This document shows, in pieces, positions 42,773-54,609 of a stretch of DNA of 64,000 bases. The translations under genes and the position numbers were made by a program. Within the stretch, counting starts at the first letter, position 1; the number at the start of each line of letters is the position of its first letter. The stretch covers positions 36,074,415 to 36,138,414 of the forward strand of contig JAKSZU010000009.1 in assembly GCA_026018925.1 (NCBI GenBank), written 5' to 3'. Under the pieces are notes generated by a model, which worked only from the letters and a program-made list of their open reading frames with translations, made no database searches and was not told where the DNA came from. Source of the DNA: Tupaia tana (Eukaryota > Chordata > Mammalia > Scandentia > Tupaiidae).

Positions 42773-43829
42773 TTGTATTGGCTAACCAGCCCTTCTTCAA
42801 ATTCTCTTAACTTTTGGGTTTCTTTACGCATCTTGGTAGATTTTTCTGCTTCTGTTAGAGGCCTGATTTTATATGAAGGAGCAATGTCTTTAAATAACTC
42901 CATCAGAGAAACTATCACCAGCTTTCGAACAGTAACAGCCACATCAGGATCCTGTTCCATCAGCATGGAATGTAATTCTTTCAATTTTTTAATATTACTC
43001 TCTGGGTCTGATAATATAGCAGATGCCAAGGCAGCAATATGCACTTTCTTGTCCTGTAGCTTCTTCTTTCTCTCCATCAAATGTTCTTCCATGGTCAGTT
43101 CTTGAATGGGCTCTTCAATGATCTCGTCCTCAAGTTCCATCTTTTCTTCTTGATCTTCATCTTCATCTTTGGTATTGATAACTGGCTTCTCCCTGGTTTG
43201 TGGGATTATACCACTCTTATCTTTGATAGGAAGCAAATGAATCAGTTCCTTCTCAGGTACAGTTTTCAGAGTTCTTGGTATTTTTTCATATTTATCTATA
43301 ATGCGTTCATGCTTTCGTTTCTTGGCATGAACAGGCTCACTAGAAGAAAGATCTTTCGTTAGAAATGCTCTTTGTCCTAAATCCTTCATTAACTGTAAGT
43401 CATCTTCATCCATCATATCTAAAGTAAGAGCTTCCTCTTCTTCCTCTTCTTCCCTCTCAACACTTTTACCTGGTCGTTTGTCCTTTGGGTCCTCCAGAGG
43501 AACTGGTTTCTTAGACACTGCATCTTTCACAGCTTGTCTTAGTTTTCTCTGTTCGTTTCTTCTCTATTTCTTGAGGGTGCTTTGTTGTTTAAACTGCTTA
43601 TTTTTTAGTGTGTTTTCAAGTTTTACTTTACTAGTTTTTAGCAAGTTGCGAAGGCTTGGGACCTGCTTTTTATTTCTTCTCGCCTTCATCCTTGGGCCTG
43701 AAGGGAGTCCCAGCGGACAAATTCACCAGGGGAGGGAGATTCCTGACCTGAGACTCCTGAAGAGCGACACACGTGCTGGAACCCCGACACTTCTGGAGCC
43801 GGAAGCTGACAGGTTTTGTTGGTTTTTTT

Positions 43830-46800
43830 ATGGCTTAATAGTATTCCATTGAATATATGTGCCACAGTTTTTCTATCCATTCATCTGTTCCTGGGCATTT
43901 GGGTTGTTTCCATGACTTAGCAATTGTGAATAGCGCTGCAATAAACATCAATGTACAAGCACTTTTCCAATTAAGTATTCTGACCTTTGGATAGATACCA
44001 AGAGTGGGATTGCTGGATCATATGGTAGTTCTATTTGTAGATTTTTAAGGAATCTCCAAATTGTTCTCCCCAGTAGCTGGACCAATTTACATTCCCACCG
44101 TCAGTATAAGAGAGTTCCCCTTTCACCACACCCCATCAGCACTTTTTTGTTTTTTAATCTTAGTCATTCTGACTGGGGTTAGGTGGTATCTCATTATTGT
44201 TTTGATCTGCATTTCCCTTACAATGAGGGATGTTGAGCATTTTTTCATATGCCTTTTAGCTATTCGTATGTCATCTTTAGAGAGTGGTTTTTTCAATTCA
44301 TTCTCCCATCTTTTAATAGGATTGATCCTCTTTCTTTGGAACAGCTGCTTGAGTTCTTTGTGAATTCTTGTTATCAGTCCCTTATCTGATGCATAGTTTA
44401 CAAAAATATTTTCCCATTCTGAGGGCTGTTGATTCACACTAATGACTGTGTCTTTTGCCATGCAGAAACTTTTTAGTCTGATGTAATCACAGTTGTCTAT
44501 TTTGGGGATTATAGACTGTGCTTTGGGGATCTTATTTAAGAAGTCTTTCCCTACCCCAATGTCTCCCAGAGTTTCCCAGTGTTTTCCAGGAGCAGTTTTA
44601 AAGTTTGAGGTCTTAGGTTTAGATCTTTGATCTACCTTGACTTGATTTTTGTCAGAGTTGAGAGGTAGGGGTTCAGATTCATCTTTCTTCAGGTGGAAAT
44701 CCAGTTTTTCCAGCATCATTTGCTGAAGAGGTTTTCCTTTTCCCACTGTATTGACTGGTACCCCTTATCAAAAATCAGTTGACTATATGTTTGAAAATTT
44801 ATTTCTGGGGACTCTATTCTGTTGCATTGGTCCACCTGTCTGTTTTGATTACCACAGCTTTGTAGTATATTTTTGGGTCAGGGAGTGAGATGCAGCCCAC
44901 TCCACTCTTCTTGTGCAGAATTGCTGTGGCAATACAGGTTCTTTTGTGATTTCAGACAAACTTTATGATTGTCTTTCTTAGATGAGTGAAGAATGTGTCT
45001 GGTACTTTGATTGGCATTGCATTAAATATGTAGATTAATTTGGGTAGAATTGCCATTTTGATTATATTCTTGCAATCCAGGAACATGGGATATCCTTCTA
45101 CTTTTTCATGTCATTTTCAATTTCTTTTTTTATCTTCTTGTAGTTTTCCTTGTGGAGGTCTTTAACTTCTTTGGTTAGATTTATCCCTAAGTATCTTATA
45201 CATTTTGTGGCTATGGTAAATGAAATATCTTTTTTCAGTTCTATCTCAGGCTGCCTGTTGTTCATATATAGAAATGCTATAGATTTCTGGATATTAATTT
45301 TGTATCCTGAAACTTTACTGTATTCATGTATTACTTCCAGAATTTTTTTCATGGAAACCATTGGGCATTCTATGTATACAATCATTTCATCTGCAAATAG
45401 AGAGAGTTTCACCTCTTCTTTTCCTATGTGAATGCCTTTTATTTTTTCCTCTTTTCTGATTGTGTTGGCAAGGACTTCCAGTACTACATTGAAAAGGAGT
45501 GAAGAAAGTGGGTATTTTTATCTTGTATTCATTTTTAGTGGAAACACTTTCAGCTTTTCTCCATTGAGGATGATGTCCGCTATGGGTTTTACATAGATAG
45601 CTTTTACTGTGTTGAGAAATGACCTTTCTATGCGATTTTACTGAAAGTCTTGATCATGAAAGGATGTTGTATCTTATCAAATGCTTTTTCTGCATCAATT
45701 GATATGACCATATGGTTTTTATCTTTCTTCCTGTTAATATGGTGTATTACATTTATGGTTTTTCATATGTTGAACTAACCTTGCATTCCTGGAATAAAGC
45801 CTACCTGATCATGATGTATAATCTTTTTTATAAGTTGTTGGATATGATTTGCTAGTATCTTGTTGAGAATCTTTGTGTCTATATTCATCAGGGATATTGG
45901 TCTATAGTTTTCCTTCCTTGTCCTGTTCTTATCTGTTTTAAGGATAAGGGTGACAAAGGCTTCATAGAATGAATTAGGGAGAGATTCACCCTTTTAGATC
46001 TTTAGAAATAACTTGAGCAGAATGGGCGTTAACTCTTTGAAAGTTTTGTAGAATTCCGAGGTGAATCCATCAGGGCCAGGGCTTTTCTTTGTTGGGAGGT
46101 TATTTATTACTGATTCAATCTCCTGACTTGTTATGGGTCTATTCAGATGTTCTATATCCTCCTGGCTCAATCTAGGTAGATTATATGTGCCCAGGAATTT
46201 GTCCATATCATCCAGATTGTCTTGTTTCTTGGCATACAGATGCTCATAGTATCCTCTAATAATGTTTTGTATTTCTACTATGTCTGTTGTTATTTTGCCT
46301 GCTTCATTGCAGATCAGTTTCACCTGGTTCCTTTCTCTCTTCTTAATAAGTCTTGCTAGTGGTGTATCAATTTTGTTTATCTTTTCAAAGAACCAGCTTT
46401 TTACTTTCATTTATTTTCTGTATAGTTTGTTTATTTTCTATTTCATTTATTTCTGCTCATGACTTTATTATTTCCTTTCTCCTGTAGTTTTTTGGATCTT
46501 TTTGCTGTTGCTTTTCCAATTCTCTGAGGCATGATGTTAGGTGATCCATTTGCCTTCTTTCCATCTTCCTCTTATCTGCACTAATTGCTATCAACTTCCC
46601 TCTTATGACTGCTTTAGCAGTGTCCCAAAGATTATGGAAACTCATGTCCTTGTTGTCATTGGCTTCCATGAATCGTTTTATTTCAGTCTTTATTTCTTTA
46701 GTGGTTGTGGAGTCATTCAGGAGTAGGTTATTTAGTTTCCATGTATTTGAGTATTTTTGAGGATTTCTCTTGCAATTAAACTCAGGTTTAATCCCATCAT

Positions 46801-47498
46801 GGTCAGAGAAGATGCTGGATATAGTTTCTATGCCTTTGAATCTGTAGAGGCTTGCTTTGTGCAATGTGATGTGGTCAGTCTTCGAGAAGGTTCCATGTGG
46901 TGGTGAGAAAAAAGTGTATCTCGTGGTTTTTGAATGGAAAGTTCTATAGATGTCTGTTAAGTCCATTTGATTAATGGTATCATTTAGATCTTTTATCTCT
47001 TTACCTATTTTTTGTCTAGATGATCTGTCCAGAGAGGACAGTTCAGTGTTGAGGTCTACAACAATTAGAGTGTTGCAGTCTCTCTCCCTTTTAGCTCTAA
47101 CAGTCTTTCCTTCATGTATTTGGGTGCTCCTGTGTTAGGCGCATAGATATTAATAAGCATTATATCTTCTTGATTGATTGACCCTTTTACTATAATATAG
47201 TGCCCTTCCTTGTCTCTTTGAACGGTTTTTGTTTTAAAGCCTCTTTGTCAGAAATTAGTATCATGACTCCAGCTCTTTTTTGGTTCCCATTTGCATGGAA
47301 AACCTTTTTCCAACCCTTCACTTTCAGTCTATGTATGTCTTTATCCATGAAGTGGGTTTCCTATAGGCAACAGATAGATGGTTTCTGTTTTTTAATCCAT
47401 TCAGCCAGTCTGTGTCTCTTGATTGGAGAATCTAATCCATTGACATTCAATGTTATGATTGATGTTACTGGATCTGTCCCGACGTTTAAGTTGGCCAT
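43830..47498 (-). pseudogene. L1 ORF2 (endonuclease, RT, Cys-rich end), broken
   Basis: The reverse-strand ATG near 47498 starts an ORF2-type protein (TLNVNGLDSPIKRHRLAEW) for the endonuclease. RT pieces follow: [17 protein letters not shown], and FADEM in place of the canonical FADDM catalytic motif. Then comes [19 protein letters not shown] and a C-terminal region ([43 protein letters not shown]). ORF2 normally nicks DNA and reverse-transcribes L1 RNA. Many stops and frameshifts, and the substituted catalytic residue, make it dead. It breaks off at the NOC3L insertion. Confidence 0.9.
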
Positions 47499-47542
47499 TG
47501 TCTTAGTTGCCTTTTATTCCTTTGTTTCTGGCTGTTACTTCT

Positions 47543-48438
47543 TTAGTTTTCCTGGAACAGTACTTTCTTCAGGGTTTCTTGAAGAGCTGGCCTGGTGTTG
47601 GCAAATTCTCTCAGGTTTTGTTTGTCTGAAAAGATTTTAATCTTTTTACATATTTGAAGGATAATCTTGCAGGATATAATAATCTTGGTTAGTGTTAGCC
47701 TGATGGGGTGACCTTTGTAAGTCACTTGTCATTTCTCTCTTGCCAGTTTTAGTATCTTGTCTTTATCTGTGGTCTTGACCAGTCTGGCTAAGATGTGACT
47801 TGGGGAAGATCTTCTTGGGTTGTTTCTATATGGGGTCCTTTGTATTTATTGGGTCTGGATGTTTGAGTGACTCTCTAGACAGAAAATTTTCTTCCAAGAT
47901 TTAATGGAATAGATTTTCCATGCCCTTATTAGTTTCTTCATCTTCTGGGATACCAATTATTCGGATGTTAGGGCATCTAATGGAATCTAGTATTTCTCAT
48001 ATGTTATTCTCATTTTTTTTTTTTTTTTTTTGTTATTCTCTCTGTCTTTTTGGTGGCTTTCTCTAGGTCAGAGGTTTTATCTTCTTCATCAGAGATTCGA
48101 TCTTCGGCATGGTCTAATTGACTTTTAATCCTTTTGAGAGAGTTTTTGATTTCCTGTATCACAGACTTCACTTCTATTACTTCCATCTGATTCTTTCTTA
48201 GCGTGTCCATTTCTTCTTTCCTAACGTGGAAGGACTTTCTAACCTCCTGTAGTTCATTGTCTCTTTTCTGTTCCAACTCATAGAATTTGGTCACCATTAA
48301 TGTTCCAAATTTTTTCTCGGACATTTTGGTAACATCCTCTGTTTTTTCAAGAATTGGAAGGGAGTCACTGTGTTCTTTCAATGGAGACATATTTCCTGCC
48401 TTATTCAGACTTGAGGCTCTTCTTCTACTTCTAGCCAT
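47543..48438 (-). pseudogene. L1 ORF1 (RNA-binding protein), broken
   Basis: The reverse-strand start at 48438 gives a basic N-terminus and a coiled-coil-like stretch (ELEQKRDNELQEV, EIKNSLKRIKSQLDHAEDRISD). The C-terminal domain survives as FSDKQNLREFANTRPALQETL before the stop at 47543. Between these the frame breaks at a K-rich (poly-T) tract near 48013-48030. ORF1p forms trimers on L1 RNA. Confidence 0.88.
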
Positions 48439-48483
48439 TGTGATATGTGTTCACTTTGGAATACCTTTTAAGAGAACATTTCG

Positions 48484-49060
48484 AGAAGAGGCCAGGCCTT
48501 CAGAAGAAGGTTCCACACGGCTCCTGTGAACTAGGTATTTCAGGACACATGAAAAATGAAGACTTTCTACTGATAAGTCAGCCTCCAGCAAACAAGGTAG
48601 CAGCAGAAGAGGCCAGGCCTTCAGAAGAAGGTTCCAGATGGCTACTGCAAACTAAGTATTTCAGGGCACACAAGAAATGAAGACATTCTACTGATAACTC
48701 AGTCTCCACCAAACAAGCTAGCAGTAGGGAGCCCCCCCACCCCAGCCTTCTATCTCTGTTTCTGTGTCTCTGTTTCTGTCTCTCCCTGCTTCTGTCTTCC
48801 TTTTTTCTGTAATTTTTCCTTTTTACATTTTTTTTAAAGGCAAAGTTTTTCTCTTGCTCTCAGCTCTACCTTTTATCTTGTTAAGTATTACTCTGGTTCT
48901 CCCACCCAGGAAGAAGAGGCCAGGCCTTCAGAAGAAGGTTCCACATGGCTCCTGCAAACTAGGTATTTCAGGGCACATGAGAAATGAAGACTTTTTACTA
49001 ATAATTCAGCCTCCAGCAAACAAGCTAGCGGTAGGGAGCCCCCCCACCCCCAGCCTTCTA
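48484..49060. repeat. L1 5' region with ~122 bp tandem units
   Basis: Units starting GAAGAGGCCAGGCCTTCAG occur at 48484, 48606 and 48913. The first two are 122 bases apart; a T-rich spacer with CCCCCCCACCCC separates the third. They lie directly upstream of the antisense ORF1 start, so they may be promoter monomers of that L1. They could instead belong to the leader of the sense element to the right. Confidence 0.7.
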
Positions 49061-49204
49061 TCTCTGTTTTTTCTATTTTGTGATTTTTTTTTAAAGGAAA
49101 ACAGTAATTACATTTTTTTCGTTTTTTTGTCGTTTTTTCCCTCTTCTTGTTGTTGTTTCTCTCTCTCCTTTCCATTTTCCTTTTTCTTGTCTCTCCATTT
49201 AATG

Positions 49205-50955
49205 TGTTTTTAGATGGATCTAAGAGCACTGTAGCTAAACATCCAAATACTAATAGAGTTAAAATATTCCTCAATATCTACTGAATCTGCTGCACCAGCG
49301 ATCACAACAGAATGGCAAAGAGATTCTAGATCACCTCTGTCTGCTTGCTCCTGAACATTCAGACTGAACATCAAGAATTTGAAAGAAACACACCATCCAT
49401 CAGATGACAAGAAATCACCACCGGATCACAAGAAATATGGGAAAACAAGAAAATACCTTTCCTTCAAGGGAAAAGAGTAACTCTTCTTCATCCACAAGAA
49501 GTTCGGTGAAAATCATGGAAATGTCTGAAAAGGAATTTAGAGCATTCATAATATCGAAACCAACAGAGATGGAAGAGAAGAGAGATAATGAACTGCTAAA
49601 GAGAAAGGAGAAAGAAGTTGACGAGTTCCCGGAGATGAGGAAATTCTTGCAAGATCTAAAAGAGGAATTACACACTTTACAAAAGACTCAAATGGAACTG
49701 TTAAAGATGAAGTCTATAATATAGGAAGTCAAAATCTCCCTTGAAAGTATTAAAAGCAGACTAGATCATTCAGAAAATAGAATCTCAGATGTAGAAGAGA
49801 AAATGGCTGGTCTGGAAAAATCCACCATGAAGACTGAGAAAATGACCCCAAAATTTGAGAATAATATACGAGAAGTACTAGAAACCATCAAACATCCAAA
49901 CATCCGGATAATTGGCATTCCAGAAGGTGAAGAGACCATAAGGGCATTGATAATCTATTCTATGAAATCCTGCAAGAAAACTTTACAAACCTAGAGAGGT
50001 ATTTGAAGATCCAGTCCCAAGAATTACAAAGGACCCCAAATAGAATCAACCTAAGAAGATCTTCTCCAAGACACATTATAGCCAGGTTGACCAAAACCAC
50101 AGACAAAGACAAGATACTAAGATTGGCAAGAGAAAAACATCAAGTTACCTACAAATGACATCCCATCAGGCTAACAGCAGATCTCTCATCGGAAACAATG
50201 CGAGCGAAGAAAGAATGGGAAAATATATTCAAAGTGTTAAGAGAGAAGCAATTTCAGCCAAGAATACTGTACCCAGCAAGATTATCTTTCAGGTGAGAAG
50301 AAAAGACAAGAACATTCTCAGATAAACAAAACCTGAACGAATTTACCAGCACCAGACCAGATCTCCAAGAAGTTCTCAAGGGTGTGCTATGTCAGGAAAA
50401 TTAAATACAGACACACAGAAATAAGAGTTCAAAAACTAAGAAAGTAGCCAAATTCATCGTAGGGACAAGTCTGGAGTTGAATATTATATCCCAGAATTTA
50501 ATCAGGAAAATTGAACCAGAACAGAAGATAAAAGTACATGAGACTGATAGGTTCATGCACCTGCCATTTGAACAGAATCCTAACCTGTTTCCTGGCTTTA
50601 AGCAAAGTTCCTTGACATTTCTTTGATTTAAGTTAAAACTGGTTTTCTTAATAGTAAGGAGTGAACTCACCATTGAAAGTAGTTAGAGTATGTAAGAAAT
50701 TGTGTGATCAATACAATGTGAGTGAGAAAGGAATGGAAGACAATTGTAGACACCAGAGATAGTGTGAGAAGAGGGTGGGAAAGGACAGAGGGTCAGAAAG
50801 AGGGGTAAAAATAATTCTAGGAAATAGAAATGAAAATTTTTATAATATGAATGATTAAGTCACTATGCAGTATATACTGGATGGGAAATCACATTTTGTA
50901 TGCTGTGATGATGCTTAGGGAAAGGATGTAAATTAAGTTCCAAAAAAAAAAAGTT
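49205..50955 (+). mobile_element. ORF1-only L1 derivative (HAL1-like)
   Basis: A leader (49205-49436), an ORF1, and then, right after its stop at 50402-50404, a 3' UTR ending in an A-tail near 50950. No ORF2 lies between. The 3' UTR keeps L1-like phrases (GAAGAGGGTGGGAAAGGAC, TTTTGTATGCTGTGATGATG). HAL1 (half-L1) elements have this structure and depend on L1 ORF2 in trans. An internal deletion of ORF2 from a normal L1 is the alternative. Confidence 0.72.
49437..50404 (+). pseudogene. HAL1-like ORF1, frameshifted
   Basis: Starts MGKQENTFPSREKS, with a coiled coil (EMEEKRDNELLKRKEKEV, ELHTLQKTQMELLKMK), then the RRM-like HPNIRIIGIPEGEE and a C-terminal domain (RHIIARLTKTTDKDKILRLA, RLTADLSSETMRAKKEWENIF, FSDKQNLNEF). 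In-frame stops near 49722, 50158 and 50296 and a frameshift near 49980 break it. The domain order is the same as in L1 ORF1p, whose trimers bind RNA. Confidence 0.85.
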
Positions 50956-51404
50956 TCAGGAAAAAAAAATCTATTCAATGACTGCAGTAAGATATATAGC
51001 CCCAGTTAGGTGCTACTTTATAGGATGCGTAAAGTTAGACTTGTGTTCATGGAAATGTATATATCACCTGTGTTTGCTATGAAAATATTTAGATTAATTA
51101 TGGTCTTTAGTAATTCAATAAAATGTGGGGGGAAAACTGTATAGAAAGCAAACATAGATAACAGAGACAGTGTGGGAGGAGAGTGGGAGATGGCAGAGGG
51201 TAAGAGATAGGGACTCAAGTATGGGGGAATAAAAGCAAAATGTACAGAAAACAAGAAATGGCAAATTATTTGCTGACAATAACATGTTTGTTGATGTGCT
51301 TGATTGAGACAATATACAGTGTATTCTGGATGGAAAATCTCATTTTGCATGCTGTAATGATGTACAGTGAATGAATGCAAATAAATAAATTGAAATAAAA
51401 AAAA
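50956..51404 (+). repeat. Second L1-type 3' UTR in tandem
   Basis: GGGAGGAGAGTGGGAGATGG, GCTTGATTGAGACAATATAC and TTGCATGCTGTAATGATGTAC lead to an A-rich tail. It resembles the preceding 3' UTR and may be another HAL1/L1 end. Confidence 0.7.
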
Positions 51405-51542
51405 AGAACGTTTCCTCGAATAGGAGCAATTGTGTTTCCCCTTTGCTGTGGACTGAAGACTGCTGAAGTCTCTCTTCTGTTGTGTTTAGCATTGTGATCT
51501 AAGGAGGAGTATTCTATTCAGGTGTATAAAGAAAAGTATCTC

Positions 51543-51779
51543 AGGACCAGCAGTTAACGTAATGGCTATGTCCCTGGACGCCCACGTAGTCGACCATGGT
51601 TTGAGTCCCAGACCCAGCGGCTTAAACTCATGCTGGGCGCGTGTGCATGTGTGCCCAAGATCCTGAGAGGAGAATGGAGGAGAAGGGATTGCGGCCAGGC
51701 CACCCCCCTGGGGGGGGTGATTTCTCGCTTTCTGTCTCTCTGTCTCTCTCTGTCTTTCTGGTGAGTGTACACGCCCTAT

Positions 51780-51816
<37 letters not shown>

Positions 51817-51837
51817 AAAAAAAGAAAAAAAAGAAAG
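51543..51837 (+). repeat. tRNA-derived SINE, young
   Basis: GGACCAGCAGTTAACGTAATGG to CTCTCCAAAAAAAG with a 28-base A run within its 3' end. AAAGAAAAGTATCTC flanks it as a 15 bp duplication. Confidence 0.95.
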
Positions 51838-51852
51838 AAAGAAAAGTATCTC

Positions 51853-52254
51853 GTTTTTCACAGGTGGTTCAGCAAAAAGGAGGATCCCAGAAAGTCTTAA
51901 AATACTAGAATATTTCAGAACTGTAATTCTAGACTTATCAAGACCATCCAGGAGGACAGAGATAAAGGAAGAGAGGGCCAAATAAGTGGGAAGAAAGTAA
52001 GTAAAAAGGAGAATAAAGAAAAAGTCCTGCACCACAGGCTAGTGCTCAGGGCATTCCTGTATGGTAAGGGGAAGTGAGAAATTTACAAATGAAAGGAGAG
52101 AAGGACAAAAAAAGCCTACCTGGCTGACAGAAATAGGGGTCTTTGGCTTGGGGGTCCTGGGGCTGGAGCTGGGGCGGGAGCCCTGCCTCAGTGTCCCTTA
52201 GGCCAGGAGTCTGAAGATGGAAGTGGGGTGACTGAATAAAGCTCACATTTTTGC
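51853..52254 (+). other. Unassigned; possible LTR end
   Basis: The right part is GC-rich (GGGGCTGGAGCTGGGGCGGG) and ends with GACTGAATAAAGCTCAC, which looks like an LTR polyadenylation region. No matching 5' end or internal region is visible. Confidence 0.35.
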
Positions 52255-53128
52255 CGTTTGTATGTCTTCCTTGGAGAGTTGTTTGCTTTTGTTTTGTTTT
52301 TGTTTTTGTTTTCAGCTTATTTGCCTATTTTTTTATTGGATTCTTTTGGGGGGTGTCCAGGTAAGCTTTTTGAGTTCCCTGTATATTCTGATTATCAGTC
52401 CTTTATCTGAAGCACAGTTTGCAAATCTGTTTTCCCATTCTTCAGGCTTTCCCTTCACTATAATTATTGTTTCTTTTGCTATGTTTTATAGCTGAATGTA
52501 GTCTCACCTGTCTGTTTCAGGGATTATTGCCTGTTCTTTGGCGGTCTTATTTTAAAAAATCTTTGCTTACTCCGATGTCTCTAAGAGTTTAACCTGTGTC
52601 TCCCAACAGTAGTTTTATGGTTTAAGGTTTCACATTTAGAATTTGATGCTTTTTGAGTTGAGTTTTTTTAATGATGAGAGATAGGGCTCCAGTTTCTTGT
52701 TTTTCTGCAAGTGGATATCCAGTTTTTTCCAGACCATTGGTTGAAGAGACTTTCTTTCCTCTATGGAATTGCCTTGTGCCTAAATGAAGCAAGTTTACGA
52801 GAGACATTGTATGTCCCTGCTCAATATAGACTGAATGTCTACACTCTATGACAGGAACTGAAAGATGAGATGGTACAATAGCAGGGAGGATAACTGTAGA
52901 TACCAAAGACAGTATAGAAGTGGGTGGGTAACACAGTGTGGGAGGGAAAAGGATTGGAGAACAAAAAACATTTAACGGACACATGAATGAATAGTTATTT
53001 CCTGAAGGTTATGTATATGGTAATATCTTTGACCGAATTGATATGAACTGTATTTATACTGAAAAGAACTTTTTGCACACTGAAAAGATGTACAGTGATT
53101 AAATGTAAATTTTAAAACTGGAAAAAAA
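52255..53128 (+). mobile_element. 5'-inverted L1 (twin priming)
   Basis: 52255-52775 reads as antisense ORF2 (GTCTTCCTTGGAGAGTTG, AGAGATAGGGCTCCAG). From 52776 the same class of element continues in sense (GAGACATTGTATGTCCCTGC, GTTATGTATATGGTAATATC) to an A-tail. This arrangement is the product expected from twin priming during L1 integration. Confidence 0.72.
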
Positions 53129-53134
53129 AACCAA

Positions 53135-53460
53135 ATATTTATTTTCTCAAATTTCTGAAGCCTTAAAGTCCACGATGAAGGTACCAAAAAAAATTGTGTT
53201 TCTGATGAGGGCTCTCTTCTTGGCTTGCAGTGTGTCATCAGATGGCCTATCTGTGTGTATAAGGTGAGAAAGAGGGAGAACTATTGTATCTTCTTCTTAT
53301 CAGGATACCAGTCCCTAGGATTAGAACCCTACCCTTCTGATTTTATTTAGCTTTAATTATCACCCTATAGGTCTTATCTCCAAATACAGTATCATTAGGC
53401 ATTGGGGCTTCAACATATGAAAGCGGGGAAGGGGACACAATTCAGGCGATAATAAGGTTC
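53135..53460 (-). repeat. MaLR-like LTR, antisense
   Basis: TTCTGAAGCCTTAAAGTCC, GAGGGCTCTCTTCTTGGC, ATTAGAACCCTACCC, ATTAGGCATTGGGGCTTC and GGGGACACAATTCAGG are the complement of MST-like LTR phrases. Confidence 0.65.
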
Positions 53461-53847
53461 AAATTATTTTTGTGTGTGTGTGACCTGTACTCTTGGTATC
53501 ACATTGTAGAAATCATTGCTAAATCTGGTTTCATAGAGCTTTCTTCCTGTGTTTTCTTCTAAGAATGTTACAATTTTAGCTCTTACAGATAGACTTTTGA
53601 TCCATTTTGAGTTATTTTTGTATATGGTATAGTTAAGAATCCAAGTTCATGCTTTTGCTTGTGGATATCTTGCTCTTTTCTTTTAACTCCATTCGTTGAA
53701 AAGAGTGTCATTTCCTCATTGAGTTTTGCTGGAAATCATTTACCAAAAGTGAGAGAGTTTATTTCTGGGCTCTGTAGTTTATTCCATTGATCTATATGAC
53801 TGCCTTTAAACTAGTAATACACTGTTTTGAACTCCTGTAGCTTTTTT

Positions 53848-54062
53848 TTTTCCAAAAGATGTATTCACTCAGGCATAGGAATGGGGATAGAAAACACCCA
53901 ATTGAGCATGGTCACACTGCAATCATTTTATTTTTTTCCCACTTCTCCATCCTGTCAGGATTCTGGGCATGCACATACATGCATCCAGCATATTTTTCAA
54001 ACTACTGGGGCCAGGATTTGGCCCATGGTCTGTCATATGGTATCTTGCTGTCTATGCACAGT
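53848..54062 (-). repeat. Old SINE
   Basis: Reverse strand: AAGATACCATATGACAGACC head with B-box-like GGGCCAAATCCTGGCC, and the body with GCATGCCCAGAATCCTG. Strongly diverged. Confidence 0.6.
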
Positions 54063-54262
54063 ACTTTATAGCTACTCTATAGAACTGGCCTTGACTCTTG
54101 TAGTTTTATAGTAAATTTTGAAATCAGAAAGTGTGAGTCCTCTAACCTTGTTCTTTTGCAAGCTTGTTTTGGTTATTTGGAGTCCCTTGATATTTCATAT
54201 GTATTTTAAGATGGATTTTTCTATTTCTGCAAAATCATTGTTGGGGCTTTTATAAAAATTAC

Positions 54263-54560
54263 ATTAATATATACCGAGTGTCCACACTCTATGGCTGAAA
54301 CTAATTGTCTAAAGGATATAGAAATGCAGTATATAGATGTAAATACCAGATATAGTGTGTGTGAAAGAGGAGGGTCTGAGGAAGGACATTTGGGGGAGGG
54401 ACAGGGAGGCAAAGCATTAATGGCACAAAGAGGTATGGTATTATCTTTTGAAGATATTTCATAGCTTTATCAACAGTACTAGGGAGAAATGTTCACCTGT
54501 TGAAATATCCATTTTGTAAGACAATAATGTGATTGAATGTATGAAAGAAAATGAAATTTT
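54263..54560 (+). repeat. L1 3' end
   Basis: TATACCGAGTGTCCACACTC, GGAGGGTCTGAGGAAGG and TAATGTGATTGAATGTATG with a tail. AAAAATTACA lies on both sides. It is the same 3' UTR type as the L1 at 39985. Confidence 0.85.
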
Positions 54561-54609
54561 AAAAAATTACACTAAATCTGTAGATCTCTTTGGATAGTAT
54601 TGACATTTT

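Larger units (their letters stand above)
40404..43808 (-). pseudogene. NOC3L: Processed pseudogene of NOC3L
   Basis: The reverse strand encodes a near-complete NOC3-like nucleolar protein without introns. In order: an MKARRNKKQ start close to 43688, an acidic run, [187 protein letters not shown] and a C-terminal [16 protein letters not shown]3L normally acts in 60S ribosome maturation and replication licensing. This copy has stops, frameshifts, a 12-base A-tail (T at 40404-40415) after AATAAA, and two SINE insertions, so it is not functional. Its 3' UTR ends in a hAT-Charlie-like fragment (CAAACTATGGCCC, CCAAATCCAGCCTG) that supplies the polyadenylation signal. It sits inside an antisense L1. 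Confidence 0.95.
39985..49204 (-). mobile_element. Near full-length L1, antisense, host to NOC3L pseudogene
   Basis: From the 3' tail (AATAATAATAATAATAAATA complement near 39990) through the 3' UTR, ORF2, ORF1 and a repeat-bearing 5' region, the element is about 5.8 kb without its insertions. It is dead through stops and frameshifts. A processed NOC3L copy entered near the C-terminal end of ORF2, in the same orientation. The 5' boundary is uncertain because a sense-strand element starts back-to-back. Confidence 0.85.

Noticed and set aside
40404-43808. Functional NOC3L gene
   Set aside because: There are no introns, an A-tail follows AATAAA, and stops, frameshifts and two SINE insertions break the frame.
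44123-44746. Host gene of unknown function on the reverse strand (207 codons open)
   Set aside because: The sequence is the L1 ORF2 C-terminal region.
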